From NCBI RefSeq assembly GCF_042683045.1, contig NZ_JBHUIT010000005.1, forward strand, positions 1-64,000: 64,000 bases of DNA. The letters are read 5' to 3'. A program made the translations under genes and the position numbers. The notes beneath the pieces were generated by a model. It was not told the DNA's origin, made no database searches, and saw only the letters and a list, made by a program, of their open reading frames with translations. Origin of the DNA: Luteolibacter algae (GTDB taxonomy: Bacteria; Verrucomicrobiota; Verrucomicrobiia; Verrucomicrobiales; Akkermansiaceae). Positions 41,982 to 50,585 of this stretch are shown one piece after another; the stretch's first letter is position 1, and every line of letters begins with the position of its first letter.

Positions 41982-42716
41982 TTACGCACCACGCATTAGC
42001 GAGATTTCCGCTAGAGAGATAAGCGCCGGAAGGAGCACCTCCGGATTGGCGTCTTTCAGCTGATCCACCGTTACCGCCCGCTCCAGATTGAACTTCCCGG
42101 AATTTGAGCGCCGCAATGCGCTGAGATGAGCACCACAACCAAGCTTCTCCCCAATATCGTTCGCATAGGTGCGGACGTAAAAACCCTTTGAGCAGAATAC
42201 CTTGAAGGTAATTTCGGGCAGATCGATTTTATCGATCTCGTAGCGGGTCACGCACACGGGACGCATTTTCCGCTCAACTTCCTGCCCCTTCCTTGCAAGT
42301 TTATAAAGTGGCACGCCACCCTGCTTGATCGCAGAAACCATTGGCGGAAGCTGCTCGAACTCTCCTGTGAAGCTTTCGAATGCAGCAGCGATCTCAGCCT
42401 CGGAATAATCACCAACTTCACGTGTTTCCACCACCTCTCCCTCCCTATCTTGGGTGCTGGTCCGGGTGCCAAGAGTCATTGTTCCTTCGTAAACCTTGTC
42501 TTCACTCATCAGAAGATCCTGAATTTTTGTCGCTTTCCCGATCACCAGCATGAGCAAGCCGGTGGCCATCGGATCCAATGTCCCACAGTGCCCGATTTTC
42601 TTCGTATTCAGAGCTCTGCGCGCAATTGCCACAACATCGTGTGAGGTCATGTCCGGAGCCTTGTCCACCAGTAGCACACCACTTGGCCCGGTATATTCTT
42701 CTTGTTTCTTTCTCAT
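41982..42716 (-). CDS. truB: tRNA pseudouridine-55 synthase
   Basis: Makes pseudouridine at position 55 in the T loop of tRNAs. A 244-residue protein of normal length, with the catalytic aspartate D48 in GHCGTLDPMATGLL and further motifs DKAPDMTSHDVV, YEGTMTLGTRTSTQD and VRTYANDIGEKLG. It lies 17 bp after nrnA and 3 bp before ribF. Confidence 0.97.
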   Translation of the reverse strand: MRKKQEEYTGPSGVLLVDKAPDMTSHDVVAIARRALNTKKIGHCGTLDPMATGLLMLVIGKATKIQDLLMSEDKVYEGTMTLGTRTSTQDREGEVVETREVGDYSEAEIAAAFESFTGEFEQLPPMVSAIKQGGVPLYKLARKGQEVERKMRPVCVTRYEIDKIDLPEITFKVFCSKGFYVRTYANDIGEKLGCGAHLSALRRSNSGKFNLERAVTVDQLKDANPEVLLPALISLAEISLMRGA

Positions 42717-42733
42717 CGTGTTTTGAAATTCTT

Positions 42734-43738
42734 TTAATGGACCGGGCTTTCCAGTGCGGTCTCCAGGGCAGCAAGGACTTTGGCTTTAGCATCTTCGAGC
42801 GGCCCTGCCATGCGGATACCTGCGGCAAGGGAGTGCCCTCCTCCGCCGAATTGGGAGGCAACTTCACAGACATTCACGCCTTTGTTCTTCGATCTCATTG
42901 AGACGCGGATCTTTCCATCCTGCAGTTCCTCGAAAAATGCCGCAACGAGCACGCCTTTTACACCCCGGATCAAATCGATCAGTCCTTCACTATCATCCGG
43001 CTGGAGGACAAGTTTCTTTCTCGTTTCCTCCCGCAGCTCCCAGTGTGCCAGCTTTCCATTCTCAGAGATTGCCAGCGTATTCAGGAGGGCCCGCATCAGC
43101 TCCAGACGGCGATATGGGTGATTATCATAGGTTTCCGCATTGATCATCCCGACATCCAGCCCCCGGCGGATCAGATCGGCTCCCATTTCATAGGTTTCCG
43201 CAGTGGTCGATCCATATTGGAAGGAGCCGGTATCGGTGGAAACCGCCACATAAATCGCATCCCTCGTCTCCTCCGGCAACGGATAGCCGAGCTGCTGGAT
43301 CAGCTCATAGATGATTTGTCCAGTGGCCGGCTTGCCCGCATCGATCACATTCAGATCCCCATAGGCTGGATTTGAAATATGGTGGTCAATATTGATCCAA
43401 AATTTCGCCCTACCTGCCGCGTGGAGGGAGCGTTCGCCCAGACGGGGCTTGGTAGCAGTGTCCAGAGCAATAGCAACATCCACGTCCACTGGCTCTCCGG
43501 GAGTCGTGATTGATTGCGAACCCCGCAAAAACATCAGGCTCTCCGGAACCCCATCCTCATTGACCAGATAAACCGTCTTTCCCATCGCCATGAGAGAAAA
43601 GCCCAATGCTATCTGAGAGCCGATCGCATCCCCATCCGGACGGACGTGGCTCATGATGATGAAGCTCTCGTTTTTTGCGATCACTTCCCCCAGTTCTGCA
43701 AACTGGTCTTTCAGTATTTTTTCTTCGGACTTTTTCAT
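42734..43738 (-). CDS. nrnA: DHH-family phosphoesterase (NrnA-like oligoribonuclease/pAp phosphatase)
   Basis: About 334 residues from the ATG at 43738 (MKKSEEKILKDQF); the frame extends 29 codons further but without resemblance. Motifs of the DHH family in order: SHVRPDGDAIGSQIALG, ALDTATKPRLGE, NIDHHISNPAYGDLNVID, AVSTDTGSFQYGSTTAETYE and, in the DHHA1 domain, GGGGHSLAAGIRMAG. It degrades short RNA oligomers and phosphoadenosine phosphate. It lies upstream of truB and ribF in the conserved order nrnA-truB-ribF; infB and rbfA, often just before, are not here. Confidence 0.94.
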   Translation of the reverse strand: MKKSEEKILKDQFAELGEVIAKNESFIIMSHVRPDGDAIGSQIALGFSLMAMGKTVYLVNEDGVPESLMFLRGSQSITTPGEPVDVDVAIALDTATKPRLGERSLHAAGRAKFWINIDHHISNPAYGDLNVIDAGKPATGQIIYELIQQLGYPLPEETRDAIYVAVSTDTGSFQYGSTTAETYEMGADLIRRGLDVGMINAETYDNHPYRRLELMRALLNTLAISENGKLAHWELREETRKKLVLQPDDSEGLIDLIRGVKGVLVAAFFEELQDGKIRVSMRSKNKGVNVCEVASQFGGGGHSLAAGIRMAGPLEDAKAKVLAALETALESPVH

Positions 43739-43889
43739 GATCAGCATCCCGGCTACGGGGCGCGGATTCTCCCCAGCTACCTCTGCGAAGCAAGGACAAA
43801 GCAGCAGCGGGGAAACATCCTTCAATCCCTCCGAAATTCAGGATATTCCTGTCATTCGCCTTCAAGGATCGACTCCGCCAGCATTCGGC

Positions 43890-45446
43890 ATGAGCACAAT
43901 TAATCCCCGAAAGCGCATAATTTCAGGGAAAATCGATATAAACAGACTTGCCCAAAAGAGCTTCCCAAGTCATCTAGCCCGTGTGCGCGACCTCACAGCA
44001 AATCCTGCTTGGCAAGAGGAAGATCTCGGCGTCCCCTTGCCGGATTCTTCACACGCCTGCTCAGTCTGCCTCCCGACATGGGATGCAGTCATCGGCTATG
44101 AGGAAAACCGGGAAAAGATCATCCGCCGTTTACGAACCGGTTATCCGCGGTTCTTTACTCACCCGACTGTCGAGCGTCTCTTTGAGAACGCCCGGGCGGA
44201 AATCGCAGCCGAAGGAGAAGATGTGCTTCTATTGCCTACAAAAGCTTCCGTTCAACGCGCACATCGTTGGCTGGAACGGCAGGCGGAAACAGCCATTCGT
44301 ATAACATCCTACAACGGTTTCCAGGCCCTTGTTTTCCCTGAAAAAGTCAAAGCTCTGGCAAAATCATACTGGCGTTTCACCGGGGAGGGTATTTCATCCC
44401 GGGAAGCACAAGATTACCTGGACGGAAACCTTCGTGAAGGACGCAAGTCCCATCTTCTTTCCCGCGCAATCGCGAAGCTAAACGGCGGAGAACCCGAAAA
44501 CACGTTTATCTTCGCCAGTGGAATATCCGCTGGACTGGCAGCACTGCGGGCTCTCCCGGGATTGCGCGAGGGGAAGAAAACACTCCAGATCGAGTTTCCT
44601 TATGTCGATTCACTGAAGATCCAGGAACGCTTCGGCAATGGCGTTGTCTATCTGAACGAAGCCTCCGGCGAATCCTTTGACGAAGCTCTGCAGCGGATCC
44701 GGGCAGGCGAGTTCGCAGGTGTCTTTACCGAGATTCCATCCAACCCTTTGCTCCGAACGATCAATTTAAAACGCGTCTCGGAGGCTTGCCAGTTTTCAAG
44801 AACCCCTTTGATCCTGGATGATTCCGCAAGCGGTCCATTGAATGTCGATATCCTCGGCTATGCGGATGTCCTTACTTCCTCGCTTACCAAATGGGTGTCC
44901 GGAGCCGGAGATGTTCTCGCCGGCTCCGCCACGCTGCGGGCCGACTCTCCCCTCGCCGATGAATTACGGGAATCCATCGCCGCGGACGCTGAGGAATGTG
45001 CGCCACTATACATTGCAGATGCCGAGGTTCTCCTCTCCAACATCAAAGGCTACGCGAAACGCAATACGATCATCAACGAGAATGCGATGGCACTCGTGGA
45101 GTTTCTTTCCAATCATCCATCGGTAGCACAAGTCTGGCACCCATCGACTACCCACACGGAAAACTACGATGCCGTGAAAAGAAAAAACGGCGGCTACGGG
45201 GGCTTGCTTTCCATCACTCTTGCCAATCCCAAAAAAGCGCCAAAGTTTTACGATTCGCTGCGTTTGTCGAAGGGTCCTTCCTTCGGAACCGCATTCACCC
45301 TCGTCTGTCCATACACATTGCTGGCTCACTATGATGAACTACAATGGACCGAGGATTGTGGCGTCCCTTCAAACCTGATCCGGATCTCCGTAGGCATGGA
45401 GCCGGTAGAGACCATCATCCAAGCTTTTGGAGACGCCTTGGCATAG
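43890..45446 (+). CDS. cystathionine gamma-synthase-like PLP enzyme with fungal-type N-terminus
   Basis: About 518 residues from the ATG at 43890 (MSTINPRKRI). Residues 43-105 contain SVCLPTWDAVIGYEENRE and TGYPRFFTHPTVERLF, which resemble the N-terminal part of fungal cystathionine gamma-synthases. The remainder is the Cys/Met-metabolism PLP fold. PLP lysine K334 is in SSLTKWVSG, and ISVGMEPVETIIQAF near the C-terminus is the family's substrate-binding segment. It probably condenses a homoserine ester with cysteine or sulfide. It is divergent from nrnA across 151 bp. The following terminator is shared with the PEP-CTERM gene. Confidence 0.85.
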   Translation: MSTINPRKRIISGKIDINRLAQKSFPSHLARVRDLTANPAWQEEDLGVPLPDSSHACSVCLPTWDAVIGYEENREKIIRRLRTGYPRFFTHPTVERLFENARAEIAAEGEDVLLLPTKASVQRAHRWLERQAETAIRITSYNGFQALVFPEKVKALAKSYWRFTGEGISSREAQDYLDGNLREGRKSHLLSRAIAKLNGGEPENTFIFASGISAGLAALRALPGLREGKKTLQIEFPYVDSLKIQERFGNGVVYLNEASGESFDEALQRIRAGEFAGVFTEIPSNPLLRTINLKRVSEACQFSRTPLILDDSASGPLNVDILGYADVLTSSLTKWVSGAGDVLAGSATLRADSPLADELRESIAADAEECAPLYIADAEVLLSNIKGYAKRNTIINENAMALVEFLSNHPSVAQVWHPSTTHTENYDAVKRKNGGYGGLLSITLANPKKAPKFYDSLRLSKGPSFGTAFTLVCPYTLLAHYDELQWTEDCGVPSNLIRISVGMEPVETIIQAFGDALA

Positions 45447-45463
45447 TAGGGCTGCATAAAAAA

Positions 45464-45489
45464 CGGGCTCTGCCATAAAGCGGAACCCG
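45464..45489. terminator. bidirectional terminator between CGS-like and PEP-CTERM genes
   Basis: CGGGCTCTGC and GCGGAACCCG pair imperfectly (one mismatch, one G-T) around CATAAA. A-rich bases precede and TCTTTT follows, so it can serve both converging genes. Confidence 0.6.
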
Positions 45490-45526
45490 ATCTTTTGAAA
45501 CTGTTCCCGAGTGGGAAAGCTCCGCC

Positions 45527-46269
45527 TTAGCGACGGCGGCGAATCATGCCGAATCCGATAGCTCCGAGAGCGGCAAGCAGTGCCGCGGAAGGCTCTGGCA
45601 CAGTATCGACGGAAAAAACAAAGTTATCGAAGTAGACCACGTTGTCAGTCGGCGTTCCATTTTGGAAATTGATATTGAACAGCAGTTTGTTCGCGGTAGG
45701 AGTCGCCGGACGGTTTGGATCCAATCCTGTTGGAATATTTCCAGTATAAGAATTGGAATAAACGCCAGCCAATCTTACCTGCTGACTACCGCCCAAGAAA
45801 TCCGTGGTGAAATTGTTTCGTCCCCCGGGACCGAATTCAGTGGTATCGGTCGCGCCATTGTTGGCGATGTTATTGTTATTGGGATCAGCGTTCCAACGGT
45901 TTGTGATCCCGCCTACGGCATTTCCTACTGCAAGATCGCCGCAGGAATATACATGTCGAAGGTAACCGACCAAGTGCCGTTAGGATCGAGATTGTCCGGA
46001 AGATTGAAGTTGGAATCGGAAAGAATCTCCAGCCCCATATACTGGTTATTGGTAGTGGCCTCAAAACGGAGAACGTTTCCACTCGCACTCGTGAAGCCAG
46101 CTGATGCAGCCACGATCGTGCCACGGGAAACACCAGTGTCGTTTCCTGGATTGATATCGTTCACCGGGTCGAAATTACTGGTGAAAATCACCGTATTCGC
46201 AGCAGATGAAAAGCTTACGGCACCGCCGAAGAGAACGGCGGTAAGAAGTGTTGCGGATTTCTTTTTCAT
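45527..46269 (-). pseudogene. PEP-CTERM surface protein gene with a frameshift
   Basis: Two frames together encode one protein of ~247 residues. The 5' part (46269 down to about 45945) has a signal peptide (first ~23 residues, ending SSA) and a jelly-roll-like exported domain. The 3' part carries VPEPSAALLAALGAIGFG and RRRR, a PEP-CTERM sorting tail recognised by exosortase. The 5' frame reaches SVTFDMYIPAA and then stops at 45925. Shifting back one base near 45940-45947 continues as DLAVGNAVGGITNRWN without a break. No slippery heptamer is present. It is a one-base deletion, a sequencing error or, less likely, programmed frameshifting. No cellulase- or lectin-type domain recognised. Confidence 0.75.
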
Positions 46270-46477
46270 ATTTTTTAGATGGGAGTTTTTCCAAAGAACA
46301 ACCAGCCTTTCGATTCATGACGAGGCTTCGGGAAGGTGTTCATTCAGACAATATCTCAAGATCACATAAAGATGCACTTTTGTTTGGTTTTTCGTGATTT
46401 GAACGTATCTACTAATCATTTCTGGCAAAAATGATCTGCGCTTCATAGAAACTACGGATAATTCTGGTCACAACCCC

Positions 46478-48835
46478 ATGTCCGCACAGAGTGAATCAAA
46501 CTTGTTCCGCATCGCAATTTTAGCGGATCCCACTCAGGCATACGGCAGGAACATGATGCGCGGAGCAACCCGCTACCTTTGGGAAAACGATATCTCTGTC
46601 CACGTCGATATTTTGGAGCGAGACTGGCCTTTCTCGCAAAAACAACTCAACACCTATGATGGCTTTATTGAGACTTTGAACACGGATTGGCTCAGTAACC
46701 TCCCCCCCTCCAAGCCTATAATCTCCGTCGATTTCACCAGTAGGAACCGGCATTCAATTTTCGTTCAATTGGATAATTTCGGGATTGGTGAAACTGCTGC
46801 GAACGCGCTTTACGAGCAAGGATCCGTAAGCTTCGCGTTCTATGATGGCGTGAGGACGGAAAATCCGGCCTCGCGGGCCAGAAGAGATGCCCGTCTGAAG
46901 GGGTTCCGCGCAAGATTGATCGAGCTGGGAATCAAAAACATTGCGAAAAACCTGAAAGTTTACTCTTCCTGTCATGCAGACCAACTTGAGGATTGGATTG
47001 CCAGCTTGCGGAAGCCAACCGGGATTTTCACCTTCAACGATCTGGGAGCGCTTGAGATAAGCTATGCTTGCGAGGCACTGGGTCTGCTCGTGCCTGAAGA
47101 AGTTTCGATTGTCGGCGTGGATAATGATAGATTGCTCGGTCCACTCAGCGCTCCTCCCCTGTCTAGCATAGACCCGAGAATCGATGAAATAGCTTTCAAC
47201 GCCATGCGGCTTCTCATCGATATGCTCGGCAAGAAGACAAGTGCTGCATTGCCGGTTCCAAAGCCCCGTCTCATTGCCCGTGAATCGACAGGAGATACCT
47301 CAGTCGCGGATGAAAGCGTCCGCAAGGCGATAAAAATCATCCAGAGCTCAATCAAAAACGAGCATCTTTCCACCCGGGAGTTGGCTAAACGCACCGGTCA
47401 CAGCCTGAGAAAACTTGAGATTCTTTTCAAAGAACATCTTGGAAAAACCATCCGCGATGAAATTCTGGACCGTCAGCTCAGCCAGTTCAGATTTTTACTA
47501 CGAACCACGGACCTTCCCATAGAACAGATTTGTTTCCGCCTTTCCCAGGAGCCCTCCAACTTTCGCAAAAGCTTCCAGCGCATCGAAGGCATTTCACCCG
47601 GAAAATATCGCTTGTTCCATCAGGAAAAGTTCTCATCAGGCACCCCGGCAGTACTCAGGCTCCGCCCAAATCGGTTGAGGCTGTGCTTTTTCAATAAACT
47701 CCAGGGTAAATCCGCGTTTGACTATATACGCGGGGTTCAGGACTACATTCGTGAATTTCCCGAAGTCCAGGTAAAGCTGTTTCCCCAGGATCCACCCCAG
47801 AACATCGAAGATTCCACATTTGTCGGTTCATTGGCCCGTTTTGATGGATTTATCTCCCCTCCCCACGCTCTTCTTTCCAAGTCGATTCTGGGAAAACGAC
47901 CGGTTCTGTATCTTGATCACCAGCGACATTATCCAATGTCATCTTCTGTTTGTGTGGACAGCCGGGAATGCGGAAAAATGGCAGCTGAGCACTTTATTAC
48001 AAAAGGTCATAGGTCCTTTGTTTACTGCGATTACCTGGGAATGGAACCGATTGCGACCGAGTGGGTTACCGACCAGCGAAACTGGAACCGGTATTCCGCA
48101 TTCCATGAAACCATCCGTAGCCATGGTTTCTCCGAAGGAGCGATAAAACATAGCATCCCCAAAGACTTAACCACCCCGCCTCAGTGGCTGGAAAATTTAC
48201 CCACACCAACAGCGATTTTTGCCTTCAACGATCTGATCGCAAGGCATCTGGTTGAACTTTGCAGAAGAGCCGACCTAAAGATTCCACAGGACATCGCCAT
48301 CCTGGGAATCGACAACGATGAACTAACCTGTGAGCTAAACAATCCACCCCTTAGCAGCATCGATATGGGTTTCCGCCGGGCTGGATATCAGGCCGTCAGA
48401 CTACTCTGCGATATGATTCGCGATCCCTCTCCAGAGAGAGTCATGGCCATCTCCGTTCCGCCCTATCAGGTTATCGAACGGGAAAGCACCGCCGGTATTG
48501 CCGGAGGAGATCCTGTCATCTCCGCTGCAGTTGAATTTATAACGGAAAATTATTCGCGGAAAATAGGCGTTAGCGATATCGCGGAAAATTGCGGAACCAG
48601 CCGGCGCAGTCTGGAGCAAAAATGTCTCAAGCATTTGCGAAAAACAGTCGCTGCCGTAATTCTGGAAACCCGCTTGAGCGCTGCAAAATCGCTGCTAGCG
48701 AAAAGCCCACTGCGTATCTCCGAAATTTCGGAACAATGCGGCTTCCGCCACTTTCGATATTTCTGCGAAGTGTTCAAACGGCAAACGGGAATGACGCCTC
48801 GTAGCTATCGTCTCCAGTTTACGAAGAATCAATAA
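46478..48835 (+). CDS. tandem XylR-type regulator: two LacI-like sensor + AraC units in one chain
   Basis: At 785 residues it is double the usual XylR (~390). Unit 1: sugar-sensor domain about 10-270, AraC helix-turn-helix about 281-380. Unit 2: sensor about 400-670, AraC 680-780. The two align at a spacing of 397: FTFNDLGALEISYACEALGL (184-203) against FAFNDLIARHLVELCRRADL; LSSID at 228 and 625; RESTG at 268 and REST at 668. The second AraC domain (ISEQCGFRHFRYFCEVFKRQ) is canonical; the first (ICFRLSQEPSNFRKSFQRIE) lacks the G-F. It is convergent with the fucosidase gene and likely controls nearby sugar genes. An alternative is a fusion of adjacent paralogues. Confidence 0.88.
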   Translation: MSAQSESNLFRIAILADPTQAYGRNMMRGATRYLWENDISVHVDILERDWPFSQKQLNTYDGFIETLNTDWLSNLPPSKPIISVDFTSRNRHSIFVQLDNFGIGETAANALYEQGSVSFAFYDGVRTENPASRARRDARLKGFRARLIELGIKNIAKNLKVYSSCHADQLEDWIASLRKPTGIFTFNDLGALEISYACEALGLLVPEEVSIVGVDNDRLLGPLSAPPLSSIDPRIDEIAFNAMRLLIDMLGKKTSAALPVPKPRLIARESTGDTSVADESVRKAIKIIQSSIKNEHLSTRELAKRTGHSLRKLEILFKEHLGKTIRDEILDRQLSQFRFLLRTTDLPIEQICFRLSQEPSNFRKSFQRIEGISPGKYRLFHQEKFSSGTPAVLRLRPNRLRLCFFNKLQGKSAFDYIRGVQDYIREFPEVQVKLFPQDPPQNIEDSTFVGSLARFDGFISPPHALLSKSILGKRPVLYLDHQRHYPMSSSVCVDSRECGKMAAEHFITKGHRSFVYCDYLGMEPIATEWVTDQRNWNRYSAFHETIRSHGFSEGAIKHSIPKDLTTPPQWLENLPTPTAIFAFNDLIARHLVELCRRADLKIPQDIAILGIDNDELTCELNNPPLSSIDMGFRRAGYQAVRLLCDMIRDPSPERVMAISVPPYQVIERESTAGIAGGDPVISAAVEFITENYSRKIGVSDIAENCGTSRRSLEQKCLKHLRKTVAAVILETRLSAAKSLLAKSPLRISEISEQCGFRHFRYFCEVFKRQTGMTPRSYRLQFTKNQ

Positions 48836-48880
48836 GCAGCGAAGTTCCCACGGACGGCAAAGCTCTGCGGTAAAACGAAA

Positions 48881-48913
48881 AAAGGCCACCTTTCCCAGCG
48901 AAAGGTGGCCTTT
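48881..48913. terminator. bidirectional terminator between the XylR regulator and the fucosidase
   Basis: AAAGGCCACCTTT and AAAGGTGGCCTTT are perfect 13-bp arms around a 7-nt loop. It sits 45 bp after the regulator stop and 42 bp beyond the fucosidase stop and has A/T flanks on both sides. Confidence 0.9.
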
Positions 48914-48955
48914 ATGAATTTTACCGGATCAACAGCGGATGACCCGGAGTTTGAA

Positions 48956-50554
48956 TTATTTAGCGAAGCTCACTTTGAGGCAGCTTGCAAAATCTGTGGG
49001 AGCTTCCGCCGGAAGTGCGACCACAAGCCCTTTGTCGGTTTGCTCAAAGGTGACCTTACCACCGCCAAGGAGCTCTACGGAATCGACCTTGCGGCCTTCG
49101 TTTTCATTTCCCACAGCGAGGGATTTGATCGTCACGGTTTCGCCCTTAGGCCATTCCATCAGAAATGTATAGAGAGTGCCATCCTGCTGGGTGAAGCGGA
49201 TATCTTCTTCTGTATAACCTTTCTGTTTATGCTCTTGGTGGGCACCTTCCGCATTGCCGGTAGGACCTTCGCCAAAGATTTTCCAAGGACGTGTCGAGTA
49301 GATGCCTTCACCATTGGTCTCAAGCCATTTGCCGATCTCGCGCAACATCGCCTGCTCTTCGTCCGGGATTGTGCCATCGGACTTCGGACCAATGTTCAGA
49401 AGCATCACACCGTTTTTCGAAACGATGTCGATGAGATCATCCACCATAACGTTCACAGGCTTATATTCATGGTTGGTCACATAGCCCCAGCTTGTGTAGC
49501 TGACGGAGGTATCCGTCTGCCAGAGCTCCGGACGAATTCCATTGAGCTTGCCCCGCTCGATATCGAGCATGGCTTCGCCATCCTTGAAAGCATCCCATTT
49601 GTAGTTGAGAGCGACCTCCTGGCCATTTTCCGCAGCCTTGTTGTAGTAATAGGCTGCAAATTTCTTGTTCAGTTCATAGTGATCGTTTGTTTCCGGTGTG
49701 CCGTTTTTATTGCGACCGATTCCGAAATCGAACCAGATGATATCCGGCTTGTAGCGATCGACCAGATCCGCGGTGCGGGCAAGCCAGTCCTTACGGAATT
49801 CCTCACTGGAAACCCACGCATGTCTGTGGTCCTTTCTGAAGACGTCCGCGCCTTTCCCCGGGTAAAGATATGGCTGATCAGGGCTGTAGAGATCGAAGAA
49901 CTCCGGATTGGTATTATCCGCACCTTCCACACGGAAGAAGTAGGCCCAGTTGAAAGCCCGGTGGCTGGATACCGCGAATTTGAGATCCTCTGCGTGAACC
50001 GCATCCGAAAGCTCTTTGATGATGTCGCGCTTCGGCCCCATGTTCACGGAGTTCCACCGGGTGAACGGGTTGTCATACATGGAAAACCCGTCATGGTGTT
50101 CGGCAACTGGCATGACATATTTCGCACCGGATTCCTTGAAGAGCTTTGCCCATGCCTTCGCATCGAAATTCTCCGCTTTGAACATTGGGACAAAATCCTT
50201 GTAACCGAATTTTGAAACTGGCCCGAAGGTCTCCTCGTGATGCTTGAACTCCGGGGTGCTCGGATCATACATCTTACGGGGATACCACTCGCTGCCGAAT
50301 GCGGGCACCGAGTAAACGCCCCAGTGGATGAAGATGCCAAATTTCGCATCCTTATACCATTCCGGGATACCAATCTTCCGAAGTGACTCGGTCTCGGGTT
50401 TGAATGGGCCGGCGGCATTGGTTTTTTCAACTTCTTCAAGCTTCGCAGCAACGAGCGAGTCGTGCTTTTCCGCCGGCACGGCAGGAGGAAAAACATTTTC
50501 CGCATGAAGGACCGCAGGGGCAGCCAATAGCAGTAGTGGGAGTGTGTATTTCAT
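48956..50554 (-). CDS. exported GH29 alpha-L-fucosidase
   Basis: About 532 residues from the ATG at 50554 (MKYTLPLLLLAAPAVLHAEN, a signal peptide with cleavage near 18). GH29 signatures: WYKDAKFGIFIHWGVYSVPA (66-85), AEHHDGFSMYDNPF with the two histidines (153-154), and KPDIIWFDFGIG, where D276 is the likely nucleophile. It releases terminal alpha-fucose from glycans in the periplasm or outside the cell. It follows fucP by 31 bp on the same strand, so enzyme and transporter form an operon. The general acid cannot be named from sequence because it varies in GH29. The upstream frame to 50629 is non-coding in character. Confidence 0.94.
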   Translation of the reverse strand: MKYTLPLLLLAAPAVLHAENVFPPAVPAEKHDSLVAAKLEEVEKTNAAGPFKPETESLRKIGIPEWYKDAKFGIFIHWGVYSVPAFGSEWYPRKMYDPSTPEFKHHEETFGPVSKFGYKDFVPMFKAENFDAKAWAKLFKESGAKYVMPVAEHHDGFSMYDNPFTRWNSVNMGPKRDIIKELSDAVHAEDLKFAVSSHRAFNWAYFFRVEGADNTNPEFFDLYSPDQPYLYPGKGADVFRKDHRHAWVSSEEFRKDWLARTADLVDRYKPDIIWFDFGIGRNKNGTPETNDHYELNKKFAAYYYNKAAENGQEVALNYKWDAFKDGEAMLDIERGKLNGIRPELWQTDTSVSYTSWGYVTNHEYKPVNVMVDDLIDIVSKNGVMLLNIGPKSDGTIPDEEQAMLREIGKWLETNGEGIYSTRPWKIFGEGPTGNAEGAHQEHKQKGYTEEDIRFTQQDGTLYTFLMEWPKGETVTIKSLAVGNENEGRKVDSVELLGGGKVTFEQTDKGLVVALPAEAPTDFASCLKVSFAK

Positions 50555-50585
50555 TCGATAAGTTCTATAGTTAGGGAAAATGGTA

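Noticed and set aside
45527..46269. Programmed -1 frameshift in the PEP-CTERM gene
   Set aside because: No slippery heptamer and no stimulator structure near the junction; a mutation or sequencing error is simpler.
48905..50215. 436-residue plus-strand ORF
   Set aside because: Complementary to the fucosidase gene, which has a clear GH29 fold; shadow.
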